Shown here piece by piece: positions 25,376-33,932 of a stretch of DNA of 64,000 nucleotides (positions within the stretch are counted from its first letter, which is position 1; each line of letters begins with the position of its first letter). The notes beneath the pieces are model-generated. The model worked only from the letters and a program-made list of their open reading frames with translations. It did no database searches and was not told the DNA's origin. The stretch comes from Pseudoxanthomonas winnipegensis. Lineage in GTDB: Bacteria; Pseudomonadota; Gammaproteobacteria; Xanthomonadales; Xanthomonadaceae. The position numbers and the translations under genes were made by a program. Where the stretch lies: contig NZ_SHMH01000010.1 in assembly GCF_004283755.1 (NCBI RefSeq), positions 1 through 64,000 of the forward strand. The letters run 5' to 3'.

Positions 25376-26737
25376 CTACGGACTCTGATACACCACATCA
25401 TCGATGGCGAAATCCACAGCCGCCGGCGGCGGATCGGACACCACCATGAAGGGCTGCTTCACCGCGGTCAGGTCCAAGTCGTAGAAGGCGCTGAAGGGAA
25501 TCGTCACCTGGTGCCAGTTGCCGTCGCGCACCAGCCCGTAGCTGTTGCCGCCGTTGACGAAGTCCACCCAGCTGTCGCCGAAGGAGGTGTTGATGCCGAT
25601 CTTGAAGGTGCCGGTGGCGTTGGTCTTCATCTGGAACCTGAGCGAGCCGCCCGCGTAGTTGCTGAAGTTCTTGAAGCCGCTGCTGATGCCCAGCCCGTAC
25701 CAGTTGTTGGCCGCGGCGTGATACGACATCACCTGGCTGCCCTCATAGGCCGCCCCGTTGTTCGGCGTCAGGTTGTTCCACAGGTACAGGTCGGTACCGT
25801 TGCCGTAGTCCAGCTGGCCGCTCAGGCCCGCACGCTCGGAGAACAGGCCGAAGGTGCCGGCCGGGGCGGCGTGATCCGCGCCGATGTACAGCTCCGACCC
25901 GGGCGTATCCTGGTACAGGCGGATGTAGTCCACCTCCATCTTGCCGGGGATGGGCGCGGTGATGCCGGCCACGTCGTGGATGCCCGGATAGTTGCCGCCC
26001 ACGGCCAGGTTGAGCAGCAGGAACTGCTGGGCGTGGAACTCCTGCAGCGAGGCGCCCTGGATGTCGGAGATCGCGAACTCGAAGTACTGCTGCCCGTCGA
26101 TGGACATGCGGATGTAGTTCGCGTCCCAGGTCAGCCGGTAGGTGTGGAAGTCGTTCTGCAGATCGACCGGGCTGTTGTAGTCGCTGCCGTAGTCGGCCTG
26201 CGAGCCGTTGTAGTCCCAGTGCACCGCGGCGCCGACGCGGCGGTTGGCCATGCCGTCGGCGATGGCCTGGGCCGAGCCGGCCTCCATCATGTCGATCTCG
26301 CCGCGCGCCGGCCACACGCCGACCGCGCCCAGCATCCAGTAGGCCGGCCACAGGCCATTGCCCACCTGCGGGATCTTGATCCGCGCTTCCAGCGTGCCGT
26401 ACTTGAAGTGCATGCGGCCCTCGGTCTTCAGCCGCGCCGAGGTGAAGGGCATGCCGCCGAAGTCCTCGCGCCGGGCCTCGATCACCAGATGGCCGTTCTC
26501 CACGCGCGCGTTCTCCGGGCGGCTGGTGTAGTACTCCAGTTCGGCATTGCCCCAGCCGCAGTTGCCGATCTGGCAGCCGGTGCCGACGTCATAGGTCCAT
26601 TTGTTGCCATCGATGGCGGTGCCGTCGAAGTTGTCTTCCCACACCAGCGTCTGGGCCTGCACCGCCGGTGCGTAGCTGGCACACGCGGCGCTGAGGATCA
26701 CGGCGGACGACACCGCCAGGGCACGGAATGAGCGCAT
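25376..26737 (-). CDS. GH16 endo-beta-1,3-glucanase (laminarinase-like) with C-terminal carbohydrate-binding module
   Basis: A 453-residue secreted enzyme. A lipobox-like SAAC occurs at residues 16-19, but the signal may be cleaved later at VQAQ. The GH16 catalytic motif is EIDMME, giving the nucleophile and acid/base Glu of the ExDxxE pattern, with WEDNFDGTAIDGNKWTYD near the start, NGLWPAYWML, and LNLAVGGNYPG near the end of the domain. The last 150 residues form a separate beta-sandwich (GLFSERAGLSGQ through FAIDDVVYQ) like a CBM4/6/9-type glucan-binding module. AAGGGAGAT precedes the start. A LacI-type palindrome lies 70 bases upstream. Confidence 0.92.
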   Translation of the reverse strand: MRSFRALAVSSAVILSAACASYAPAVQAQTLVWEDNFDGTAIDGNKWTYDVGTGCQIGNCGWGNAELEYYTSRPENARVENGHLVIEARREDFGGMPFTSARLKTEGRMHFKYGTLEARIKIPQVGNGLWPAYWMLGAVGVWPARGEIDMMEAGSAQAIADGMANRRVGAAVHWDYNGSQADYGSDYNSPVDLQNDFHTYRLTWDANYIRMSIDGQQYFEFAISDIQGASLQEFHAQQFLLLNLAVGGNYPGIHDVAGITAPIPGKMEVDYIRLYQDTPGSELYIGADHAAPAGTFGLFSERAGLSGQLDYGNGTDLYLWNNLTPNNGAAYEGSQVMSYHAAANNWYGLGISSGFKNFSNYAGGSLRFQMKTNATGTFKIGINTSFGDSWVDFVNGGNSYGLVRDGNWHQVTIPFSAFYDLDLTAVKQPFMVVSDPPPAAVDFAIDDVVYQSP

Positions 26738-26806
26738 GGTCTATCTCCCTTGGATGATGGCGCGACCGCCTCCGCGGCGGGGCCAGCGCCGACGCTCCTC
26801 CGCGTA

Positions 26807-26820
26807 TGACAGCGCTGTCA
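26807..26820. promoter_or_regulatory. LacI/GalR-family operator candidate
   Basis: TGACAGCGCTGTCA is a perfect 14-bp palindrome with central CG, the form bound by LacI-family sugar-responsive repressors. It overlaps a TTGACA that could be the -35 of the GH16 gene on the minus strand. Further imperfect half-sites occur at about 26928-26945 (ATGACAACAGCGATGACA). The 318-base gap 26738-27055 otherwise holds nothing recognised. Confidence 0.55.
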
Positions 26821-27055
26821 AAGCCTGTTTTCAGCCATGTGCGAATCCGCGGGCTCTGTCACAGCCGCGCGTTCGCAGCGCATGAAGAACGGCGTCGTTT
26901 TTGCCGAGTCTTGCTGCATGACAACAGCGATGACACATGCAAGTGTTTGAAGTGGAAGCGTTTACTGGCGCTTTGCCCTGGCCCGGCCATCGCGCAGAAT
27001 AGGGTTGCGATGTCCGCATCGGGCGGACGTGCGAACCAAGACAGGGACGTCCTGC

Positions 27056-27586
27056 ATGTTGAAGTCCATTTTCGCTGCCGCGCTGCTGTACGCGGTCGCT
27101 GTTGCCGCGCCCGCCGCAGAAACACCCGCAAGCGAAGCCTCGGTCAGGGAACTGCTGCAGGTCACCGATGTGCGCACGATGATGCGGTCCATGGAAGACC
27201 AAGTCCGGGCCACCATTGGGCAGAGCATGCAACACGCAGTCCAGGGGCAGGTGCTCAACGACGCTCAGCGCGCCATCGTCGACAAGACCAGCAAGCAGAT
27301 GGTCGATGTCATGCTGGAACAGATGCGCTATGACGTCATGGAGCCGGAGTACATCCGCCTCTACACCGAGAGCTTCAGCCAGGCCGATGTGGATGGGATG
27401 CTCGCTTTCTATCGCTCGCCCGCAGGGCAGAGCATGCTGAAGAAGATGCCAGGGCTGATGAAGAATTCGATGGTCCTGATCCAGCAGCGGATGCAGTTGC
27501 TGATGCCGCGGATCCAGAAACTGCAGTCCGAGATGATCGAGCAGCTGCGCGCCGCCAAGTCCGAGGACGCTTCCGGCAAGAAGTGA
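27056..27586 (+). CDS. DUF2059 secreted protein
   Basis: A 176-residue exported helical protein (signal cleavage near APAAE). The DUF2059 pattern is seen in ASVRELLQVTDVRTMMRSME, YDVMEPEYIRLYTESFSQAD and VDGMLAFYRSPAGQSMLKKM. DUF2059 proteins are periplasmic, of unknown role. The gene is divergent from GH16. Its own start follows AGGGAC. Confidence 0.85.
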   Translation: MLKSIFAAALLYAVAVAAPAAETPASEASVRELLQVTDVRTMMRSMEDQVRATIGQSMQHAVQGQVLNDAQRAIVDKTSKQMVDVMLEQMRYDVMEPEYIRLYTESFSQADVDGMLAFYRSPAGQSMLKKMPGLMKNSMVLIQQRMQLLMPRIQKLQSEMIEQLRAAKSEDASGKK

Positions 27587-27749
27587 GGCAGGGGTCGCGG
27601 CTGCTCTGCCAGCGGCGGAGGCGCATGAGCTGTCGGGCGCTCCGGGTGGCGTAGCGGGACGGCTGGCCTATTCGATGTTGCACTGCACGCGGCGCCTGCC
27701 CGCCGCCCGGCTTAGGCTTGCCGGTCCCGAAAAGATCCGCGAGCCATCC

Positions 27750-29474
27750 ATGTCGCTGTCCCGTGCCCTCGTGCTGGCCGCCCTGCTGGCGCTGCTGGCC
27801 GCTCCTGTCGTCCACGCGCAGCCGCGCGGGTTCCTGCGCGCGCAGGGCACGCAGATCGTCGATGAGGACGGCAAGCCGGTGATCCTGCGCGGCATGGGCC
27901 TGGGCGGCTGGATGCTGCAGGAGGGCTACATGCTGGAGCTGCCCAAGTTCGGCGCCCAGCGCGTGATCCGCCAGCACATCGCCGAGTTGATCGGTCAGGA
28001 CAAGACCCAGGTCTTCTACACCGCGTGGCTGGACCACCACACCACCAAGGCCGACATCGACGCGATGGGGGCGTGGGGCTTCAACTCGATCCGCCTGCCG
28101 ATGCACTACGCGCTGTACACGCTGCCGGTCGAGGACGAGCCGGTCAAAGGCCGGCAGACCTGGATCGAGGACGGCTTCCGGCGCACCGACGCGCTGATCG
28201 CCTGGGCCAAGGCCAATGGCATGGTGGTGATCCTGGACCTGCACGCCGCGCCGGGCGGGCAGGGCAACGACCTCAGCATCGCCGACCGCGACCCGTCCAA
28301 GCCCTCGCTGTGGGAGGACCCGGCCGCGCAGGACAAGCTGGTCGCGCTCTGGGAGCAGCTGGCGCGCCGCTACAAGGACGAGCCGGCGGTCGCCGCCTAC
28401 GACCTGATCAACGAGCCGAACTGGGGCTTCACCGATCGTGCCGACGTGCATGGCTGCAAGGAGACCGGCAACGCGCCGCTGCGCGCGCTGCTCGAACGCA
28501 CCACGCGCGCGATCCGCCGCATCGATCCGCGCCACATGATCGTGCTGGAGGGCAACTGCTGGGGCAGCAACTACGCCGGCGTGCTCGATGCGGGCCTGTG
28601 GGACGACAACCTGGTGCTGAGCTTCCACAAGTACTGGGACACGCCCGACCGCGCCAGCATCGCCAGGATGCTGGCGTTGCGCGACCGGCATCGGATCCCG
28701 CTGTGGCTGGGCGAGACCGGCGAGAACTCCAACGACTGGTACACCCGCACCGTGGCGCTGGCCGAGGGCCAGGGCATCGGCTGGAGCTGGTGGCCGCTGA
28801 AGAAGATCCGCTACAACAAGCCGCTGCAGATCGTGCCCAATCCCGGCTACGACGCCCTGCTGGCCTACTGGAACGGCAAGGGCCCCAAGCCCTCGGCGCA
28901 GGCGGCCGAGGCGGCGCTGATGCAGTTGGCCACGCACGATGTGGCCTTCGCCAACAACCTGCAGCATCCCGATGTGGTCGATGCGCTGCTGCGCGCGCCG
29001 CATTCGGACCGGGCGCGGCCGTTCAAACCGCACCTCGTCGAGGCCGCCGGCGGTGCCTGGTCCGCCGTGGACTTCGATCTGGGGCCGGACGGGGTGGCCT
29101 ATCACGGCCGCACGCCGGCCAACGAATCGAGCGAGCCCGGCGGCCTGGTCTGGAATGCGCTGATGGCCTATCGCAACGATGGCATCGACCTGGGCCGCGA
29201 TCGCGACGGGCAGCTGCACGTGGCCGGCCTGCAGGCCGGCGAATGGCTGCAGTACACCTTCACCGCCGCCGTTGCTGGCCGCTACGACCTGGCGCTGGAC
29301 ATGCAAGGCGCGGGCAAGGTGGCGCTGGTGCTCAACGGCGATGCGCAGCCGGCCGCGCAGGGCGCCGGCGCGTTCCGGGGGCTGGCGCTGCAGCCGGGCA
29401 CCAATACCTTGCGCATCCGCTCCGAAGGCGCGGCGTTCGACCTGAAGACGCTGCGCTTCACACCGGCGCGCTGA
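27750..29474 (+). CDS. GH5-family secreted glycoside hydrolase with C-terminal CBM
   Basis: A 574-residue enzyme (signal cleavage near VHAQP). TIM-barrel features of GH5: VILRGMGLGGWMLQEGY, GFNSIRLPMHYALY, then AYDLINEPNWGF with the acid/base Glu, LVLSFHKYWD, and IPLWLGETGENSNDW with the nucleophile Glu. The final 130 residues (about 445-574) form a jelly-roll domain of the CBM6/35-type, with LQAGEWLQYTFTAAVAGRYD and LALQPGTNTLRIRS. The likely substrate is a beta-glucan or mannan; the exact specificity is not readable. A strong start sits at 27750 before a signal peptide. Confidence 0.9.
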   Translation: MSLSRALVLAALLALLAAPVVHAQPRGFLRAQGTQIVDEDGKPVILRGMGLGGWMLQEGYMLELPKFGAQRVIRQHIAELIGQDKTQVFYTAWLDHHTTKADIDAMGAWGFNSIRLPMHYALYTLPVEDEPVKGRQTWIEDGFRRTDALIAWAKANGMVVILDLHAAPGGQGNDLSIADRDPSKPSLWEDPAAQDKLVALWEQLARRYKDEPAVAAYDLINEPNWGFTDRADVHGCKETGNAPLRALLERTTRAIRRIDPRHMIVLEGNCWGSNYAGVLDAGLWDDNLVLSFHKYWDTPDRASIARMLALRDRHRIPLWLGETGENSNDWYTRTVALAEGQGIGWSWWPLKKIRYNKPLQIVPNPGYDALLAYWNGKGPKPSAQAAEAALMQLATHDVAFANNLQHPDVVDALLRAPHSDRARPFKPHLVEAAGGAWSAVDFDLGPDGVAYHGRTPANESSEPGGLVWNALMAYRNDGIDLGRDRDGQLHVAGLQAGEWLQYTFTAAVAGRYDLALDMQGAGKVALVLNGDAQPAAQGAGAFRGLALQPGTNTLRIRSEGAAFDLKTLRFTPAR

Positions 29475-29478
29475 AGCC

Positions 29479-30510
29479 TCAGCGCGCTGGCACGCCGTCT
29501 TGCCACTGCGGCCAGTGCGCGACGATGTGGTCGACCACGCGCGCGCCGACGGCCTCGATATTGCGCACGGTCTCGGGGAAGCCGCCGGCGGTCTCGCCCG
29601 GCGCCGGGTCCAGGTGCTGCAGCGTGGTCTCTCGCGGATTGCCCTGGTCGAAGTTGACCGCGCCGCGCAGGCTGAGGATGCGATCGGTGCCGTGCGTGCG
29701 CTGGATCACCAGCGTCAGCGCGGCCGCCTCCATCTCGGTGATGACGTAGTCGTCGGCGCCGTAGAGTTTGGCGATGTACTGCGCCTGCCGCGACAGGCCG
29801 GGGCCATGGAAGAAGGTATCGCCGGTCATGTGCGTGCCGGTGCCCACGAACGGCGCGCGCCGCGCGGCCGCGTCGGGATAGCGCAGGCGATACGCGCGCG
29901 CCGCGTCGGAATCGGCCAGCGGCACGCCCTGCGACAGCTGCATCGCCCAGCCCACCAGCGCCGGGTTGAGATGGAACACGCGATAGGCCTCGTAGCCCTT
30001 GCGCGGCATGAAGGTCGGCGTGCCGGGCGTGTTCTCCTCCGGCGCCCAGCGGTGCCCCAGGTCGTAATCGACCAGCCAGCTGGCCCAGTTGACCTCGCCG
30101 ATGGTGCCGCGCTGCGGCGGCGTGCCGCCGACGCCGGTCAGCAGGTAATAGCTATGGGAGAAGTCGAACGCGGGATTGAGCAGGATCGCCTGCATCGAGG
30201 CGGCGCTGTTGACCTTGCCCATGCCCAGCACCGCGCCGCACACGCCCTCGGCATTGCAGTAGACCGGATTCAGGGCGCCGGGCACGGCGATGGGCTTGGC
30301 GTCGGCCCAGTAGCGCTCGTACCAGTGCTGGAACTCGCCGGCGCGGTCGCCGCTGTTGGCGCCGATCTCGAACATCGCCGCCACGAACACCTTGACCTGG
30401 ATCGGCGCCGGCGCCGGAGCCGGCGTCGCGGCGCTCGCGCAGAGGCTGGTCAGGCCCGCCAGGGCGGTCAGGCAGGGCAACACCACACGGGCGATCAGGG
30501 AACGCGGCAT
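29479..30510 (-). CDS. Purine nucleoside permease (NUP) family protein
   Basis: A 343-residue exported protein (signal cleavage near ASAAT). It follows the NUP family throughout: FEIGANSGDRAGEFQHWYER, GMGKVNSAASMQAILLNP, YYLLTGVGGTPPQRGTIGEV, GTGTHMTGDTFFHGPGLS and ADDYVITEMEAAALTLVIQR. The family was named for yeast nucleoside transport; the fold looks like a nucleoside phosphorylase, so a binding or hydrolytic role is possible. Its stop lies 4 bases from the convergent GH5 stop. Confidence 0.88.
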   Translation of the reverse strand: MPRSLIARVVLPCLTALAGLTSLCASAATPAPAPAPIQVKVFVAAMFEIGANSGDRAGEFQHWYERYWADAKPIAVPGALNPVYCNAEGVCGAVLGMGKVNSAASMQAILLNPAFDFSHSYYLLTGVGGTPPQRGTIGEVNWASWLVDYDLGHRWAPEENTPGTPTFMPRKGYEAYRVFHLNPALVGWAMQLSQGVPLADSDAARAYRLRYPDAAARRAPFVGTGTHMTGDTFFHGPGLSRQAQYIAKLYGADDYVITEMEAAALTLVIQRTHGTDRILSLRGAVNFDQGNPRETTLQHLDPAPGETAGGFPETVRNIEAVGARVVDHIVAHWPQWQDGVPAR

Positions 30511-30562
30511 CGGCAGGCTCGGACAGGGAACAGGCGCGCCGGCAGCCCCGGCGCGAGGGCGC

Positions 30563-31033
30563 TCAGGCGCCGCGCAGGCGCAGCGTCAGGCCCTTGAGGA
30601 AGGCCCGCAGCAGCTGGTCGCCGCAGGGGCGGTAGTTCTTGTGGTCCGGCTGGCGGAACAGCGCCGAGAGCTCGGGCTTGGACACCGGGAAGCCGGCGGC
30701 CTCGAAGATCGCATGCATGTCCACGTCCTTGAGCTGGAAGGCCACGCGCAGCTTCTTCAGCACCAGGTTGTTGGTCACCCGCGTCTCCACAGGGCGCAGC
30801 GGCTGGCTCTCGTCGCGGCCGCGGAACTGCACGATCAGCCCGTCCAGCACGTGCGCGAGCAGCGCATCGCTGCACGGCGCGAAGCCTTCCTCGTCCTCCT
30901 TCTTCAGCGCGGCCTGCAGCTGCGCGCGATCGATGGAGAAGGCCGGGTCGGCCAGCTGTGCGATCTCGATGAGTTTGGGCTCGCTCAGATCGAGCATGTA
31001 GCGCACGCTGCGCAGGACGTCGTTGGTGATCAT
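30563..31033 (-). CDS. DUF1456 (YehS-like) protein
   Basis: A 156-residue soluble protein made of two similar DUF1456 halves: NDVLRSVRYMLDLSEPKLIE and, after a charged linker, NNLVLKKLRVAFQLKDVDMH. Each half ends with a GF-type helix (EEGFAPCSDALLAHVLDGLI and KNYRPCGDQLLRAFLKGLTL). YehS is of unknown function in E. coli. The start at 31033 is chosen because the domain begins immediately; a longer frame adds only Pro/Arg residues. It follows the permease gene on the same strand by 52 bases. Confidence 0.88.
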   Translation of the reverse strand: MITNDVLRSVRYMLDLSEPKLIEIAQLADPAFSIDRAQLQAALKKEDEEGFAPCSDALLAHVLDGLIVQFRGRDESQPLRPVETRVTNNLVLKKLRVAFQLKDVDMHAIFEAAGFPVSKPELSALFRQPDHKNYRPCGDQLLRAFLKGLTLRLRGA

Positions 31034-31146
31034 GGGTGGGGCTCGGCAGCAAGGCCGCGTGTGCGGCAATCGCGCATTTTACGTCCTCGCGCGAACCCGC
31101 TCGTCACTCGCCTCTGCCACGACAGCGAGGCCACAGATCCAACCCC

Positions 31147-31178
31147 CGTCGTTCCCGCGAAGGCGGGAACCCCTGGAC
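31147..31178. repeat. REP-like palindrome, single half
   Basis: CGTCGTTCCCGCGAAGGCGG followed by GAACCCCTGG lies in the 201-base gap between the DUF1456 promoter and the diguanylate cyclase 3' end. Confidence 0.75.
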
Positions 31179-31234
31179 GTTCGCACCGAGCGCGGGACCC
31201 ACGAGCTCCCGATTCCGCTGGACAACGGCGCCCG

Positions 31235-32689
31235 TCACCCCTGGCCCGCGGGCACCGGCCCCGAAAGCGGCCCTAGCGCCCGAAATGCCAGGCGATTGCG
31301 CCCGGCCCGCTTGGCGTCGTACAGCGCCGCATCGGTCGCTTCCAGCAGCGGCGCGGGATCCGGGCCCTCGACCTGCCACGTCGCGCCGACCCCGACGCTG
31401 ACGGTGACGTAGGGCCCGGGCTCGGGCGCGTTCAATCGGCGCTGTTCGACCGCGGCGCGCAGCGCCTCGGCCATGGCCTGGGCGGCCTGCGCGTCGGTGG
31501 ATGGCAGGATCACCGCGAACTCCTCGCCGCCATAGCGCGCCACCACGTCCAGCGCGCGCGTGCAGCCGGCGGCAAGCGTCTGCGCGACCGCGCGCAGATG
31601 CGCATCGCCGACCTGGTGGCCGAAGGCGTCGTTGAGGCGCTTGAAGTGGTCGATGTCGATCATCAGCAGCGCCAGCGGCTCGCCGGAGCGGCGCGCGCGC
31701 TGCCACTCGCGGCTCAGCGCGGCATCGAACTCGCGGCGGTTGGCCAGCCCGGTCAGCGTATCCACGCGCGCCAGCGCATGCAGCTCCTCGCGTTCGGTCA
31801 TGGCGCGCAGTTGCAGCAGCACGCTGCGCGCGCCATAGCCCAGCAGCGCGAACACGAAGCCGCCGATCGCCCAGAGCGGATGCCCGCCGACGATCATCGC
31901 CGAGGTGACCAGCACGCTGATGGGCAGCAGCAGCGGGCTGCCGGCGCGCACGATCGAGGCCAGCCGCGGCAGCTGCCAGCCGGGCCGCGCATCGGGTACC
32001 GGACGCAGCGCCAGCGACACCAGCAGCAGGAACGGCACGTCGATCAGCAGATCCCACAACGCCCCGAACTGGCCGTCCGCGGGTTCGCCGTGGTTGATGT
32101 AGGCCGCCACGCCCAGATAGACCCAGGCGAAGGCGGCCTGGCTGCCATGGAAATGGCGCTGGGCCGCGGTGCCGGCGGCCAGCCAGCGCAGCACCGAGAA
32201 GACGGCGATGAAGGCGTTCTCCACGTCCAGCATCAGGGCCAGCCGGTCCAGTCCATCCTCGCTGGCGCTGCTCAAGGTGGCGAAGGTGAAGGTGTGGACG
32301 AAGAACAGCAGGCCCAGCGCGATCGCCATCAGCGCATCGAGCAGGCGCAGCGGCCACCCTTCGCCCTGATGACTGGCCAGGACGAAGGTGAGCGGCACCC
32401 CATAGAGCACGTACAGCAGGACGCTGGCACCGGAGGTGGACGAGGCGTTGCCCAGTACCGTGGTCTGCAGCATGTTGACGCCCATGCCACCGGCCCACAG
32501 CAGCAGGCCGATCGCCAGCGCGATCCAGCCGCTGGCCGCCACGTTGCGTCGGCTGCGCCACAGGCAGGCGGCCGCGGCCAGCAGCGGCGCGCCGAGCAGA
32601 AACGCGAACGACACTACCTCGGCATGGGCGGGCAGTGCCCACATCGCCGCCGCGTGGATCAACAGATATAGCCAGGGCAGCATGCGCAC
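31235..32689 (-). CDS. Membrane diguanylate cyclase (GGDEF)
   Basis: A 484-residue protein with about seven or eight transmembrane helices in the first 280 residues and a C-terminal GGDEF domain. The domain begins ALARVDTLTGLANRREFDAA and its active site reads GGEEF. The product-inhibition I-site RALD is present exactly five residues upstream of it, so it should be an active, feedback-inhibited c-di-GMP synthase. The membrane part is not one of the named sensor domains I can identify. A second cyclase is at 36401. Confidence 0.9.
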   Translation of the reverse strand: MRMLPWLYLLIHAAAMWALPAHAEVVSFAFLLGAPLLAAAACLWRSRRNVAASGWIALAIGLLLWAGGMGVNMLQTTVLGNASSTSGASVLLYVLYGVPLTFVLASHQGEGWPLRLLDALMAIALGLLFFVHTFTFATLSSASEDGLDRLALMLDVENAFIAVFSVLRWLAAGTAAQRHFHGSQAAFAWVYLGVAAYINHGEPADGQFGALWDLLIDVPFLLLVSLALRPVPDARPGWQLPRLASIVRAGSPLLLPISVLVTSAMIVGGHPLWAIGGFVFALLGYGARSVLLQLRAMTEREELHALARVDTLTGLANRREFDAALSREWQRARRSGEPLALLMIDIDHFKRLNDAFGHQVGDAHLRAVAQTLAAGCTRALDVVARYGGEEFAVILPSTDAQAAQAMAEALRAAVEQRRLNAPEPGPYVTVSVGVGATWQVEGPDPAPLLEATDAALYDAKRAGRNRLAFRALGPLSGPVPAGQG

Positions 32690-32843
32690 GCCGTCGGGTC
32701 CTCCCTGGGCCTCACCATACGCGGCCGCGAGCGCGGCTCACAAGCCGGCGCGCCAGACACGATGCAGCGTCCCACCGCGCAGACGCGCCCGTCGCCGCCG
32801 CGGGCTTAGCATGGCCGCCCCCCGATTCCGCACAGGTGCCTGC

Positions 32844-33824
32844 ATGCCCGATTCCACGATGACCGCCATCGCCATCCGCGACGGCAAGGGCGCGGCCGAC
32901 GCGCTGCATCCGGTGCAGGTACCGCGCCCGGTGGCGGGCGAAGGCCAGGTGCTGATCCGCGTGCATGCCGCCGGCATCAACCGGCCGGACCTGCTGCAGC
33001 GTCAGGGCCACTATCCGCCGCCGCCCGGCGCGCCGGAGACGCTGGGGCTGGAAGTGGCCGGCGAGGTCGTCACCGGCGCCGGCCGCTGGCAGCCGGGCGA
33101 TCGCGTGTGCGCGCTGCTGGCCGGCGGCGGCTATGCGCAGTACGTGGCGGTGGACGCGCGTCAGGTGCTGCCGCTGCCGGAAGGCTGCGACTTCGTCCAT
33201 GCCGCGGCGCTGCCGGAGACGGTGTTCACCGTGTTCGCCAACGTGTTCGAGCATGGCCAGCTCAAGGCCGGCGAACGGCTGCTGCTGCACGGGGCCACCT
33301 CGGGCATCGGCGTGATGGCGATCCAGATGGCCAAGGCTGCCGGCGCGCAGGTGCTGGCCACCGCGCGCGGCGCGGACAAGGCCGCGCAGGCGCGCACGCT
33401 GGGCGCCGACATCGCGGTGGACACCCGCGCCGGTTCGTTCGTCGAGGCGGCCAAGGCGGCCGGCGGCGTCGATGTGTCGCTGGACATGGTCGGCGCCAGC
33501 GTGTTCGCCGACACGCTGGCGGTGCTCAACCCGCGCGGCCGCATCGTCTACATCGCCGCCCAGGGCGGCGGCACGCTGGAAGTGCCGATCATGGAGCTGA
33601 TGCGCCGCCAGGCCGTGCTGACCGGCTCGACCCTGCGCCCGCGCAGCGCGGAAGAGAAGGGCCGCCTGGCGACCGAGATCGAGCGACGGGTCTGGCCGTG
33701 GATCGCGCAGGGCCAGGTGAAGGTGCTGGTCGACCGCACCTTCCCGCTGGAGCAGGCCGCGCAGGCGCATGCCTATCTCGAAGCCGGCCAGCATCTGGGC
33801 AAGGTCGTGTTGACGATGGCGTGA
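32844..33824 (+). CDS. NAD(P)H quinone oxidoreductase, PIG3/zeta-crystallin type MDR
   Basis: A 326-residue zinc-free medium-chain reductase. HAAGINRPDLLQRQGHYPPP and PGAPETLGLEVAGEV mark the PIG3 branch, GGYAQYVAV follows, and LLHGATSGIGVMAIQMAKAA is the NADP-binding Rossmann glycine motif. It would reduce quinones by one- or two-electron transfer, aiding oxidative-stress tolerance. The ATG at 32844 is used; an ATG five codons later (32859) is possible. Confidence 0.9.
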   Translation: MPDSTMTAIAIRDGKGAADALHPVQVPRPVAGEGQVLIRVHAAGINRPDLLQRQGHYPPPPGAPETLGLEVAGEVVTGAGRWQPGDRVCALLAGGGYAQYVAVDARQVLPLPEGCDFVHAAALPETVFTVFANVFEHGQLKAGERLLLHGATSGIGVMAIQMAKAAGAQVLATARGADKAAQARTLGADIAVDTRAGSFVEAAKAAGGVDVSLDMVGASVFADTLAVLNPRGRIVYIAAQGGGTLEVPIMELMRRQAVLTGSTLRPRSAEEKGRLATEIERRVWPWIAQGQVKVLVDRTFPLEQAAQAHAYLEAGQHLGKVVLTMA

Positions 33825-33932
33825 TCCGGTCGCCGCTTCGGCCCGCACCCGACGTGGCATCATCGCCATCCCCCACCGATTCGAATGCGCCCACGCCGCA
33901 TGGCGTGCGGTGCCTGCACTGAGGAGCGGGGC

